Source of the DNA: Fen-1359 sp963710355
GTDB taxonomy: Bacteria > Planctomycetota > Phycisphaerae > Sedimentisphaerales > Anaerobacaceae
NCBI GenBank assembly: GCA_963710355.1
Contig: CAVPZU010000003.1
Span: 744,001 to 808,000 of the forward strand
DNA: 64,000 nucleotides
Direction of reading: 5' to 3'
The notes under the pieces were generated by a model. It had not been told where the DNA came from and ran no database searches. It was given only the letters and a program-made list of their open reading frames with translations. Numbering within the stretch: the first letter of the stretch is position 1; each line of letters begins with the position of its first letter. A program made the position numbers and the translations under genes. Shown here in pieces: positions 1-8,006 of the stretch.

Positions 1-839
1 GCCTTCGCACGGTTTTTAATCTGACTTCTGTCCTCGCGCATACTGACGGTGATGCCGGTCGGAATATGCTCAAGCCGGATTGCGGAACTAACCTTATTGA
101 CGTTTTGCCCGCCCGGGCCGCCCGCACGGCTTACGTGCTCGGCCACATCCTGCGGATTTATCTGAATGTCAACCTCTTCCGGCTCAGGCAGAACCGCAAC
201 CGTTGCCGCCGATGTGTGAACTCTGCCCTGTGCCTCGGTTTCGGGAACTCGCTGGACGCGATGCCCCCCGCCCTCATAGCCGAGATGTGCCCAGACGCCT
301 GGCCCCTTTATGCTGAATATCGCCTCGCGAAACCCGCCGCGGTCGGTCGGGCTGAAATCGAGAACCTCCATCGCCCAGTGTTTGCCTTCGGCGTATTTTA
401 CATACATATTGTAAAGGTCGCGGGCAAAAAGCGCCGCCTCTTCCCCGCCTGTGCCTGCACGTATCTCCATTATGATTGAGCCGATGCCGGCGTCGTCGGC
501 CATAACAAGCATATCACGCAGCTCAATCAGCAGAGAACCCTGTTTGGCCTGCAGCTGCGTAATTTCCTGCTCGGCAAGCTCTTTTAATTCCGCCTCTGCC
601 GAATTATCCGCCAAAATATTCTCTGTCTGCCCGATGTCGCTTACCATTTTTTTGTATTCGCGATATTTTGTAACTAAAGGCCGAAGTTTCCCCTGCTCTT
701 TCGATAGCGTTATAATCTTCGCGGAATCCGAAGTAATCGCCGGGTCGGCTATTTCTTTTTCGAGTTGACTATAGCGGCCGTCAAACTCCTCGAGCTTGCC
801 GACGAGCAATTGTTTTTCATTTTCCAAAACCTGCGCCAT
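1..839 (-). CDS. prfA: Peptide chain release factor 1 (partial, C-terminus beyond window)
   Basis: Class I release factor that reads UAA and UAG in the ribosomal A site and triggers hydrolysis of peptidyl-tRNA. The minus-strand frame starts at the ATG at 837-839 (MAQVLENEKQLLVGK) and runs off the left edge. It has the acidic N-terminal helical domain, then the IMEIRAGTGGEEAALFARDL block and the peptidyl-transferase motif GGPGGQNVNK (about residues 241-250; GGQ is encoded near 105-113). The region that carries SPF in RF2 reads instead in the RF1 style (RVPETEAQGRVHTSAATVAV), and the window's separate prfB carries SPF. About 279 codons are present of a usual 355-360. It lies downstream of rpmE on the same strand but is separated from it by a terminator, so it probably has its own promoter. 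Confidence 0.95.
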   Translation of the reverse strand, partial: MAQVLENEKQLLVGKLEEFDGRYSQLEKEIADPAITSDSAKIITLSKEQGKLRPLVTKYREYKKMVSDIGQTENILADNSAEAELKELAEQEITQLQAKQGSLLIELRDMLVMADDAGIGSIIMEIRAGTGGEEAALFARDLYNMYVKYAEGKHWAMEVLDFSPTDRGGFREAIFSIKGPGVWAHLGYEGGGHRVQRVPETEAQGRVHTSAATVAVLPEPEEVDIQINPQDVAEHVSRAGGPGGQNVNKVSSAIRLEHIPTGITVSMREDRSQIKNRAK

Positions 840-859
840 AACAATCTCAAATCTTAGAT

Positions 860-1010
860 ATCAAATCTTAAATCTCAAAATCCGAAATCCGAATATCGAA
901 GCACGAAACAAATCCGAAATACAAATGTCAAAATTCTCAAAACGTTTTGGTCATTTGAATTTTATTCATTCGATATTGTTTCGAACTTCGTGCTTCGAGT
1001 TTTAAGATTC
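860..1010. repeat. Imperfect inverted repeat in AT-rich intergenic DNA
   Basis: The arms share the 12-mer TCGAAGCACGAA (near 897-908, and as its complement near 989-1000) and continue as A-rich, partly matching sequence around a central AAAACGTTTTGG. The left side is built of near-repeats of ATCTCAAATCTTAGATATC. It separates the rpmE terminator from prfA and may carry the prfA promoter, but no clear -35/-10 pair was recognised. Confidence 0.5.
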
Positions 1011-1101
1011 CCTGCGTCAATCCCGTTATTCTGTCCTTTTCTTCTTTGTGTCTTCGTGACTTAGTGGTTATTTTTTCTCTGTGGCTCAATTAAATATAAA
1101 C

Positions 1102-1141
1102 AAAAGGCTCAGGCCGCGATAGTGGCGGTCCGAGCCTTTTT
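1102..1141 (-). terminator. Intrinsic terminator downstream of rpmE
   Basis: A strong hairpin: AAAAGGCTC (1102-1110) pairs with GAGCCTTTT (1132-1140), and inner GGCCGC pairs with GCGGTC around a short loop. Both strands end in a run of T, so it could act in both directions. It sits 18 bp past the rpmE stop codon. Confidence 0.8.
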
Positions 1142-1158
1142 GCAATTCGAACACAAAG

Positions 1159-1398
1159 CTAATTTTTGGTTTGCTCTTTGCCTTCTTTCTTAATGAAGTA
1201 TTCTTTGCCGTATTTTTTCTGGAAGCGTTCGATTCGGCCTGCGGTATCTACATATTTCTGCTTGCCGGTATAGAACGGATGGCAGGCGGAGCATATTTCG
1301 GCGTGGACTTCCTTTGCGGTGCTGAACGTTTCGAAGGTATTCCCGCACCCGCAATGCACCGTCACCTTGTTATAAGCCGGATGTATATCTTTCTTCAT
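1159..1398 (-). CDS. rpmE: 50S ribosomal protein L31, zinc-binding form
   Basis: Small protein of the large ribosomal subunit (79 aa, within the usual 65-90). It opens MKKDIHPAYNKVTVHC and has four cysteines placed for zinc: Cys16 and Cys18 (CGC) and Cys36 and Cys39 (CSAC). That marks the C+ zinc type rather than the zinc-free paralogue. The conserved HPFYTGKQKYVDTAGR block follows, and the tail is lysine-rich. A GGAG lies 7-10 bases before the ATG (reading the minus strand, near 1407). Gene order rpmE-prfA is common across bacteria, which supports both calls. Confidence 0.95.
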   Translation of the reverse strand: MKKDIHPAYNKVTVHCGCGNTFETFSTAKEVHAEICSACHPFYTGKQKYVDTAGRIERFQKKYGKEYFIKKEGKEQTKN

Positions 1399-1572
1399 AT
1401 CAAAACTCCAACAAATCTCAAAACAAGCATTCTAACAACCTTAAAATTTATTTCAAGTTAAAATTTGCTTCATAAATTGAAGAGGATTTCTTAACCACAA
1501 AGACTCGAAGACACGAAGTGCTATATGCTAATAAATACAGATTGAGCCAGTTTTTGGATTTTAAAAATCAGG

Positions 1573-1587
1573 TCCGCCTTTGGCGGA
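1573..1587. repeat. TCCGCC-N3-GGCGGA palindrome
   Basis: Perfect arms with spacer TTT. Intergenic copy. Confidence 0.85.
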
Positions 1588-1729
1588 TTAAAAAACACCT
1601 GTTTTTTTGAAAATTTTGGGGTGGTTTCGAGGGGGAAACCTTGTTTTTAACTCAAAAATGAGGGTGTGTTGTCGATACAATCGTTAAATTTTGTGTATAT
1701 TGCCCAGATTAAGCTCAAAATAGGGCTGA

Positions 1730-1771
1730 TTTTGGTCACTTTCGGGTTACTTTTGAGCACTTTCGAGTCGG
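1730..1771. repeat. Degenerate 21-bp tandem repeat
   Basis: Two adjacent units of the pattern TTTTGRKCACTTTCGRGTYRS, followed by a more decayed third unit that starts TTTTGGGTAG. A 21-bp period keeps a reading frame, but no gene is supported here. Confidence 0.4.
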
Positions 1772-1910
1772 TTTTGGGTAGTTTTGGGGTGAAATCGAGT
1801 GGTTTTTGACAGGTTTTTTTAGGGGAGATTCGGATGTTAAGACTGGAAAATTGTCGTTGGCAGAGTAGGCAAAATGGTGAAAGGAGAGAGTACAGAAGCC
1901 ACAGATTTCA

Positions 1911-1936
1911 TCCGCCTTCGGCGGACCAAAGGCGGA
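1911..1936. repeat. TCCGCC-N3-GGCGGA palindrome plus extra half-site
   Basis: The full palindrome is at 1911-1925 (spacer TTC), followed by an additional GGCGGA half at 1931-1936. Confidence 0.85.
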
Positions 1937-2076
1937 TTGCGGATTATGTAAATAAAAAAGCTGTATCCTCTTGTCGTTTGACAATATAATGTTTCTTTAA
2001 GGCCGGAAGATGCGGAGAATCACACCTTTGTCCGTCAATATTGCCGTCCGGCAAATGGGCTTTGACGCGGTTTATG

Positions 2077-2091
2077 TCCGCCTGAGGCGGG
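2077..2091. repeat. TCCGCC-N3-GGCGGG palindrome
   Basis: One mismatch in the right arm; spacer TGA. It lies just upstream of the unrecognised gene that starts at 2135. Confidence 0.8.
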
Positions 2092-2134
2092 TAAAAGGCG
2101 TATAAAACTGTATAATCATTGTTAGGTACCTAAA

Positions 2135-2902
2135 ATGAATCCAAGAGTACTTCCGTTATCTTCCGTAGAACAACACATGAAGCAAAATTGCAGGTTTCTT
2201 AATCTTCGCGATGCACTCACATATTATCCTGATGACAAAAAACTTCTTGGGCTTACCAATCGTCTCCACAACTATCAAGCCATCAGGCACGATTTAAGGA
2301 GAGCGCATAATTTGCTTGGTGAAGTGATAAGAGTCCAAAATAACCAAGAGCTACTTAAAAGTCCCTACCTCTTCAGTGCCGGATGGTTCCAGGCAGTAAT
2401 CCTGTATGCACGCTGGTTTAAATCGACCGAGAAAAGGCCGCGATTTGGTGAGGACTTTTTTGATGGAGACTTGTCCCTCATAGACAAGCATAGATATTTC
2501 GTTGAATTGCGCGACAAGTACATAGTCCATTATGAAAAGGAAATAATAGGTAAAACCGAAATCTATCTCACCTATTCACTATCAGGAGATCTTCTCGAAC
2601 TCTCTCCTTTATGCCTAGAAGTCTATGTTAAGAGCAAACATGATCTTTTCGATTTGAGCAAGCTTATTGAGTTTGTTCATAATAAAATCAATAGCCTGGT
2701 GCCAAAGTATGAAAAGGAGCTCTTTGAGTATATTAAAAGTCTTCCAGATTTTTCCAAGTTGTTCAATTATACCAAAGAAGCGTCAGCCGTAGTAGAGTCC
2801 ACGGCCCCTTGTCCATATGAATATGGTTTTAGCCTTGATGAACAGTTCAAACCGAACCAATCGCTGGAGAGGGATAGCGTTGGCCGTTCTCGGATTGATT
2901 GA
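2135..2902 (+). CDS. Hypothetical protein, 255 aa, possible integron-cassette-like gene
   Basis: I do not recognise this protein. It is soluble, with no signal peptide or membrane helix, and is rich in charged and aromatic residues (for example RHDLRRAHNLLGEV and VELRDKYIVHYEKE). The HYE and RHDLRRAH parts loosely recall HEPN-like or AbiV-type all-helical proteins, but no diagnostic R-x4-6-H motif is convincing. A GTTAGGT heptamer lies 10 bases before the ATG, which fits the GTTRRRY core of integron attC sites. The C-terminus ends NQSLERDSVGRSRID, a kind of tail often produced when a frame reads into attC-like DNA. Codon use is more AT-rich than the neighbouring housekeeping genes, which suggests acquisition. 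Function unknown. Confidence 0.6.
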   Translation: MNPRVLPLSSVEQHMKQNCRFLNLRDALTYYPDDKKLLGLTNRLHNYQAIRHDLRRAHNLLGEVIRVQNNQELLKSPYLFSAGWFQAVILYARWFKSTEKRPRFGEDFFDGDLSLIDKHRYFVELRDKYIVHYEKEIIGKTEIYLTYSLSGDLLELSPLCLEVYVKSKHDLFDLSKLIEFVHNKINSLVPKYEKELFEYIKSLPDFSKLFNYTKEASAVVESTAPCPYEYGFSLDEQFKPNQSLERDSVGRSRID

Positions 2903-3002
2903 TCTCGCCGAAGTCAGCCCGGTTGGAATGTTTTGAGAAGTATTTTATGCAGAACCCATATAATGCATAGTTCACCGAAGAAAAGGATGAAGAGGTAAAC
3001 GA

Positions 3003-3392
3003 ATGAAAGCTGAAAAGCAAATCAAAATCGCCAGAGGTACAGCATTCGTCTTGAGTTTTGTCCTTCTAGCCGCACCTCCACTGTTTGTAGCCGATAAAAT
3101 GGATAAAGGCGAATCCGTTACCTGGCAATTTGCCTTGTTGTTTATGGGGACCATGTACATACTGATTTTGCCATTAGTCATGCTCTGCTGGGTATACGCC
3201 TGGTCACTGAATCGTAGGAAATGGAAGACTGCACTTATCTTATTCATCTTGCACGTTATCTGGTCGATAGGAACAGTAATAACTAATCCACTTCTCCTGC
3301 CAATCGAAATCGCGGTAGTTGCTCTACTACTACAGGGCATGCTCGGTCTCCGTAAATTACAAGCAGTTTCATCATCTCATGTACCGGATTGA
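3003..3392 (+). CDS. Small hypothetical membrane protein, 129 aa
   Basis: The start is supported by GAAGAGGTAA just upstream of the ATG. The protein has about four hydrophobic segments (near residues 10-30, 42-66, 74-92 and 95-115) and a short polar tail, so it should be an integral membrane protein with small loops. No conserved motif or family was recognised. It follows the 255-aa gene by 100 bases on the same strand and has similarly AT-rich codon use, so the two may have arrived together. Function unknown. Confidence 0.55.
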   Translation: MKAEKQIKIARGTAFVLSFVLLAAPPLFVADKMDKGESVTWQFALLFMGTMYILILPLVMLCWVYAWSLNRRKWKTALILFILHVIWSIGTVITNPLLLPIEIAVVALLLQGMLGLRKLQAVSSSHVPD

Positions 3393-3857
3393 TTGACTTG
3401 GATAGATAGGGCCAGTCATGAAAGGGGGTTAAAAATTAGGGACAGCAATGTTTTGAAAGGAAAAGGAGATATTCTGCTTTTCCCGAGTTGATACGCTTAC
3501 TTGGACTGTATTATCCTGTCCCATTATAGTAAGAATAGCTCGATGTGAGTTTGGCCGTTCCGGTGAATGCCGAAACGACATCGGGCAATTAAAGACGAAT
3601 TGTCTGAGGAAGAAATCCTTCGACTCCTTCGATTGCACTCCCTACTTCGCCCTAAAAAACGGGCTTCGCAGGACAAGCACGCTCAGGATAAATCCTTAGT
3701 TTTGAGTTGTAGGCAAAGATAAGTCTTTTCTAAAGGGGGAGTTTTTGGTTTAATGTCTCAAATCTTGAATAATAGCGTAGAGCGGATAGCGTGGAGCGTA
3801 CAGGAAAAATTCTCTGCGGCCTCTGTGGTGAATTCGTCTGTCGTCTGGAGTCTTTAA
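3393..3857. other. Gene-free intergenic stretch with dispersed-repeat fragments
   Basis: It contains an AAAAATTAGGGACAGCAATG segment, with an inverted TGTCCC further on near 3522-3527. This resembles the edge of a decayed mobile or REP-type element. It also has a segment around 3618-3700 of the TCCTTCGACT...GCTCAGGA type, and a CTGCGGCCTCTGTGGTGAATTCG segment near 3815-3837. No gene is supported. Confidence 0.5.
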
Positions 3858-4952
3858 ATGATAGTTGTGGTGACAGGAGTGGTTGGTTTAGACAAGAAGA
3901 GCTACCTCGCTGATGTGGTTAAGCTGGCGGGGCAGCGGGGCAAAGAAATCCTGCTGTGCAATGTCGGCGATATGATGTACAGCGAAGCGCCGGACATCGG
4001 CCCCGGCAGAATTCTCGATATACCGCTAAAGAGGCTCAATTCGCTTCGCCGAAGCGTTTTCAAGGACATAATTGCGAAGGCATCGAAATCGCAAAACGTT
4101 ATCGTCAATACCCACGCTGCATTTCGCTGGCGGCACGGGCTGTTTCCAGCGGTGGATTTCGACCAGATGCGGCAGCTCGGCGCTGATTTGTATATCTGTC
4201 TTATTGACGGCGTTGCGGCGCTGCATACCCGCCTTGCCGACGAATCCGCCTTAGGCGGAGCGGGACATACCTTGAAGGATTTGATTGTCTGGCGGGAAGA
4301 GGAAATTATATGTACGGAAATGCTCTGTAAGGGCATAGGCGAGAATGTTCCGTTTTATTGTCTTGCCCGGGGCGAGGACAGCGAAACAGTCGAGATGTTT
4401 TACAGACTCGTTTTTGAGCCGACAAGGAAAAAGGCGTATTTGAGTTTTCCGATGACGGCGGTGGTCGATATGGCGTCGGTCCGCAGCGAAATCAACAGTT
4501 TCAGACGTGCAATGAAGGAACACTTTACCTGCTTTGACCCGGGCGACCTCGAGGAGGCGTATCTGCCGATTTACGCACGCAGGGCAGCCGAGCAGGGGCG
4601 AAATTTCGTGGAGGTTCACAGCCTCGGCAGGACAATTCGATTGAATACCGAGCAGGTCTTGCAGATTGAGCGGGACATTAACAGCCAGACTTATGCGCGG
4701 GATTTTCTGCTGATAGACCAGTCGGATATGATAGTGAGTTTTATTCCGATGACGGTGGACGGCAGGGCGGCGATATCGAGCGGCGTTGAAAGGGAATTGC
4801 AGCACGCCCACGAATCGGCCAAAGAGGTTTTCGTCATCTGGCCTGCAAAACAAAGGCCTTCGGTTTTTGTGACGCAGACGGTGACAGAGGTTTTCGGCAG
4901 ACTTGATGATGCGTTGAAGTTTTTCGTAAAAAGGGATTATATTCGGAAATGA
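3858..4952 (+). CDS. P-loop NTPase-like / nucleoside deoxyribosyltransferase-like fusion
   Basis: A two-part protein of 364 aa. Residues 1-185 resemble an archaeal-type adenylate kinase fold, but the phosphate-binding loop reads G7-V-V-G-L-D-K-K-S15, so the invariant GK[ST] is altered. Residues 191-364 resemble the nucleoside 2-deoxyribosyltransferase Rossmann fold: KKAYLSFPM, then RDFLLIDQSDMIVSFIP, then SSGVERELQHAHE with Glu311 or Glu313 placed like the catalytic glutamate, then VFVIWP. The stop overlaps the deoC start (ATGA), so the two genes are translationally coupled. This suggests a role in deoxynucleoside salvage (inference). The palindrome at 4245-4259 encodes SALGG inside the first domain. 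It could instead be a regulator with a dead kinase domain. Fold assignments are by eye. Confidence 0.6.
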   Translation: MIVVVTGVVGLDKKSYLADVVKLAGQRGKEILLCNVGDMMYSEAPDIGPGRILDIPLKRLNSLRRSVFKDIIAKASKSQNVIVNTHAAFRWRHGLFPAVDFDQMRQLGADLYICLIDGVAALHTRLADESALGGAGHTLKDLIVWREEEIICTEMLCKGIGENVPFYCLARGEDSETVEMFYRLVFEPTRKKAYLSFPMTAVVDMASVRSEINSFRRAMKEHFTCFDPGDLEEAYLPIYARRAAEQGRNFVEVHSLGRTIRLNTEQVLQIERDINSQTYARDFLLIDQSDMIVSFIPMTVDGRAAISSGVERELQHAHESAKEVFVIWPAKQRPSVFVTQTVTEVFGRLDDALKFFVKRDYIRK

Positions 4953-5638
4953 CGATTATGGATGAAAAACAATTAGCGTCTTTTATTGACCACACGTTAT
5001 TGGCTGCGACGGCGACGAGCGGCGAGATAAAAAAACTCTGCGAAGAGGCCAAGCAGTATCAGGTTTACTCGGTTTCGGTTAATCCGCGATGGGTTGGTTT
5101 GGCGGCGGATTTGCTGGTAGGTAGCGGCGTGAAGGTCGATGCGGCGATAGGGCTGCCTTTGGGGGCGGATTCAACGAAGGTAAAAGTTGCTGCTGCGAAG
5201 GATGCAATTTTTGCAGGGGCTGATGAGATTGATATGGTGGCGGATTTGCCCGCGATAATTGAAGGTGATGAGCGTTATCTCGGCAGGCAGCTGCGGGAGG
5301 TTTTGCAGGTTTGCCGTTCGATGCGTCCGCCGGTTGTTCTGAAGGTGATTATAGAGGCGGCGGTGCTTAGGAGTGAGCAGAAGCGGTTTGCCTGCGAGGT
5401 GGCGGACCGATGTAGAGCAGATTTTGTAAAGACAAGCACAGGGATGCACGCTGCGGGCGGGGCGACGATTGAAGACGTAAGATTGATGAAGGAGGCGGCG
5501 CCGCACTGCAAAATAAAGGCGGCGGGCGGAATCAGGACCGCGAAAGAGGTTCTCGAATTTATTGATGCGGGAGCAGACAGAATTGGCACATCGGCTGGTG
5601 TGCAGATTATCGAGGAATTCCTGGCGGGGCGGCTTTAA
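4949..5638 (+). CDS. deoC: Deoxyribose-phosphate aldolase
   Basis: Cytosolic class I aldolase that splits 2-deoxy-D-ribose 5-phosphate into glyceraldehyde 3-phosphate and acetaldehyde, the last step of deoxynucleoside catabolism. All key residues are visible: Asp95 in EIDMV, Lys132 in VLKVIIE, the Schiff-base Lys161 in DFVKTSTGMHAAGGAT, and Lys190 in KIKAAGGIRT. At 229 aa it has the usual length. The ATG at 4949 overlaps the previous stop; a second ATG at 4958 is also possible. Its own stop overlaps the pabB start (TAATG), placing it mid-operon. Its partner upstream has a deoxyribosyltransferase-like domain, so substrate supply may be local. Confidence 0.95.
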   Translation: MTIMDEKQLASFIDHTLLAATATSGEIKKLCEEAKQYQVYSVSVNPRWVGLAADLLVGSGVKVDAAIGLPLGADSTKVKVAAAKDAIFAGADEIDMVADLPAIIEGDERYLGRQLREVLQVCRSMRPPVVLKVIIEAAVLRSEQKRFACEVADRCRADFVKTSTGMHAAGGATIEDVRLMKEAAPHCKIKAAGGIRTAKEVLEFIDAGADRIGTSAGVQIIEEFLAGRL

Positions 5639-7095
5639 TGGATGTATCAACAATTGTCGATACGAAGGATGCGGTTTATTGCAGGCCTGTATGTAAAAAA
5701 ATTTCAGGTTCAATCGACCTCAATTTGCTTAATCAGTTTTTTGCACACCTGCCAAATCCCTCCATACTTGGAGGAAATCCTGCCAAAGGAAATGCTGACG
5801 GCTTTAGCTACTGGACGGCGCAGCCGGTGGAGATTTTTGAATTTGGGGCACAAGACAGAAACCCGTTTGAAAAACTGCAGAGGGTTTTGAACAAATATCG
5901 GCTTGAAGGACCCGCCTGCGGTGGGCCTGATGGGATTTTTGCGGGCGGCTGGATTGGTTTTTTCGGATACCAATTAGGCAGATTCATTGAGCCTGCCGCA
6001 GGCGGGCCGGGGGAAGCTGCTGATGATTTGCATCTGCCGCAGGTTCGGCTTTGTTTTTACGACCGATTTATTGCTTACGACCATATTCGCAAGGATTGTT
6101 GGCTGATAGCCCTGCAATTGGAAAGAGACAGTGAAGATATAGGCGAAAAGATTGCGGGTTTGGAAAGAGATTTGAATCGGTCGCAGGAATTAACAGTTAA
6201 AGAACCCCAAAAAGCGCAATTCAGTGAGCCGGATTTTTTAAATATCGGCTGCAATATGGACAAGCAGTATTATCTTCGGGCGGTCGAGAAAATAAGACGT
6301 TTGATATTTGACGGTGAAGTCTATCAGGTAAATTTTTCGCAGCGGTTCGAGAGCGATTATAGACCTGCACCTATTAACCTTTTTCACTGGCAAAATCGTT
6401 TTAATCCCTGCGGGTTTTCTGCTTATATTGACAGCGGGGATTTTGCGATTGTAAGCGCATCGCCGGAGATGCTTTTGAGAATCAAAGGTGGGGTTATAAG
6501 CACCAAACCGATAAAAGGGACTAGGCCGAGAGTCGGCGACGAAGGGTCGGGAAGGCAAATCAACGCAAGGAACTTTAACGAGCTGATGTGTAGTCCAAAA
6601 GAGCAGGCGGAGCTGAATATGATAATCGACCTCGAACGCAACGACCTTGCGCGAATCTGCGCTGTCGGCGGCAGGGGTGTTGTTCAACCGAGAACGATTG
6701 AGGTTTATCCTACAGTCTATCATGCGGTTGCGACGGTTGAGGGGCGGCTTCGAAGCGGCGTAAATTTTTGCGATTGCTTGCGTGCGACTTTTCCGGGCGG
6801 TTCGATTACAGGAGCGCCGAAGGTAAGCGCAATGAAAATAATCAACGAGCTTGAGCCGACGCAAAGAGGCGTTTATACGGGCAGTATAGGCTTTATAGGC
6901 CTTGATGGAGGAGTCTGCTTGAATATCGCCATACGGACGGTTATCATTAAGGGCAAAAGGGCCTTTGTGCAAACCGGCGGCGGAATTGTCGCAGATTCCA
7001 ATCCCGAAGACGAATGGGACGAGACGCTTGTTAAGGCAAAAGCATTGCTCACTGGAATAAAGTTGTGTAATGAAAAATTAAAAGTTCAAAGATGA
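5638..7095 (+). CDS. pabB: Aminodeoxychorismate synthase component I (PabB)
   Basis: Converts chorismate and ammonia or glutamine nitrogen to 4-amino-4-deoxychorismate for folate synthesis. The C-terminal chorismate-binding domain is complete: DGEVYQVNFSQRF, then PIKGTRPR with Lys293, then GGSITGAPKVSAMKIINELE, and GGGIVADSNPEDEWDET. The PIKGT motif is characteristic of PabB; anthranilate synthase has PIAGT. The N-terminal part is degenerate, as is usual. Two palindrome copies (5911 and 5992) sit in frame and encode PACGGP and PAAGGP, apparently as small surface insertions. A pabC-like gene follows 38 bp downstream, as expected for this pathway. No glutaminase (pabA) is seen nearby. Confidence 0.93.
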   Translation: MDVSTIVDTKDAVYCRPVCKKISGSIDLNLLNQFFAHLPNPSILGGNPAKGNADGFSYWTAQPVEIFEFGAQDRNPFEKLQRVLNKYRLEGPACGGPDGIFAGGWIGFFGYQLGRFIEPAAGGPGEAADDLHLPQVRLCFYDRFIAYDHIRKDCWLIALQLERDSEDIGEKIAGLERDLNRSQELTVKEPQKAQFSEPDFLNIGCNMDKQYYLRAVEKIRRLIFDGEVYQVNFSQRFESDYRPAPINLFHWQNRFNPCGFSAYIDSGDFAIVSASPEMLLRIKGGVISTKPIKGTRPRVGDEGSGRQINARNFNELMCSPKEQAELNMIIDLERNDLARICAVGGRGVVQPRTIEVYPTVYHAVATVEGRLRSGVNFCDCLRATFPGGSITGAPKVSAMKIINELEPTQRGVYTGSIGFIGLDGGVCLNIAIRTVIIKGKRAFVQTGGGIVADSNPEDEWDETLVKAKALLTGIKLCNEKLKVQR

Positions 7096-7133
7096 AAAAT
7101 CAAAATGACAATGTAAAATTCAAAATTTGAATC

Positions 7134-8006
7134 ATGGATAAAGTTTTTCTAAATGACGGTTTGGTGGATGCTGACAAGGCGTTTGTGCTGGCTGCTGACG
7201 GAGGGTTTTTGTATGGGGCGGGGCTTTTCGAGACGATGCGGTGCAATAACGGCGTTGTTTTCTGCCTTGAAGAGCACCTCGAAAGGTTATTTACAAGTGC
7301 CGAAACACTTTCCATTTTTAACAGTTTCGATAAAAAGTACACATCGGATGCTGTTTATGCGGTTTTGCAGGCAAACGGCCTGACGGATGCGAGATTGCGG
7401 CTTACGCTTACGGGCGGGTCTGTGTCGGCGGCGGATGAAAAAAGAAAATCGACGCTGCTTATCGCCGCAACGAGGCTGCAAGGCTATCCTGAACAGTTTT
7501 ATCAGAAGGGAATTCTGGTTGTGCTTAGCCCGTTTCGGTCCGCCGGCGGCGGATTGGGCGACCCAACGGCAGGCCACAAGACTACCAGTTATTTTTCGCG
7601 TATGCTTGCGTTTCAGGATGCACACGGCAAGGGCGCTGTGCAGAGGCCCTGTGGTTCACTGCAGGAAATCTTCTTGCCGAAGGCTGTATAAGCAATGTAT
7701 TTTTGGTGAAGGATTTCGGCTCTTTACACGCCGAAATTATCGACGCCTGTTTTGCCGGGTATTGCCAGAAAGACTGTTTGCGAATTGGTGGGGGAAAACT
7801 CGATAAAATTAGTCGAGAAAGATTTGGGTATAGACGAGTTGCTGTCTGCTGATGAGGTTTTTTTAACGAATGTGATTATGAAGGTTATGCCGGTAGCGGG
7901 CATTGAAAAGCATACCGTAGGCAGCGGCAAAGTAGGACCTGTGACAAAAAAATTGCTGGGTTTGTTTGACGATTTTTTGAAAGAGAGATGCGGGCAGAAA
8001 AAATGA
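7134..8006 (+). CDS. pabC: Aminodeoxychorismate lyase (PabC), frame broken twice
   Basis: A class IV PLP enzyme that would release pyruvate from aminodeoxychorismate to give 4-aminobenzoate. The first part (MDKVFLNDGLVDADKAFVL, LYGAGLFETMR, and TAGHKTTSYFSRMLA carrying the PLP lysine) reads in one frame to about 7634. The family continuation ALWFTAGNLLAEGCISNVFL is in another frame (about 7646-7715). The tail LYTPKLSTPVLPGIARKTVC returns to the first frame from about 7719. As written, translation stops at 7691 (185 aa). The two shifts cancel (-1, then +1) within about 80 bases. Either this is a recent pseudogene or the sequence has two indel errors; the surrounding residues are otherwise fully conserved. 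The palindrome at 7539 encodes SAGGG. Confidence 0.85.

Larger units (their letters stand above)
1461..2124. other. Gene-free repeat-rich stretch
   Basis: About 660 bases without a credible gene. It holds three copies of the TCCGCC-N3-GGCGGA palindrome (1573, 1911, 2077), a fragment of the AACCACAAAGAC...CACGAAG type (1493-1520), and a degenerate 21-bp tandem repeat beginning TTTTGGTCACTTTCGGGTTAC (1730-1771 and beyond). An 82-codon minus-strand frame here consists of these repeats and is not a believable protein. Confidence 0.7.

Noticed and set aside
796..1005. 69-codon plus-strand frame opposite the prfA start
   Set aside because: It overlaps the antisense of prfA and the imperfect inverted repeat.
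1736..1984. 82-codon minus-strand frame
   Set aside because: It is composed of tandem and palindromic repeats and lacks a ribosome site.
3429..3638. 69-codon minus-strand frame
   Set aside because: It lies in repeat-like intergenic DNA; the ends look like a decayed element and no protein family fits.
7387..7806. 139-codon frame across pabC
   Set aside because: It is a shadow in the third frame; it carries none of the class IV aminotransferase residues.
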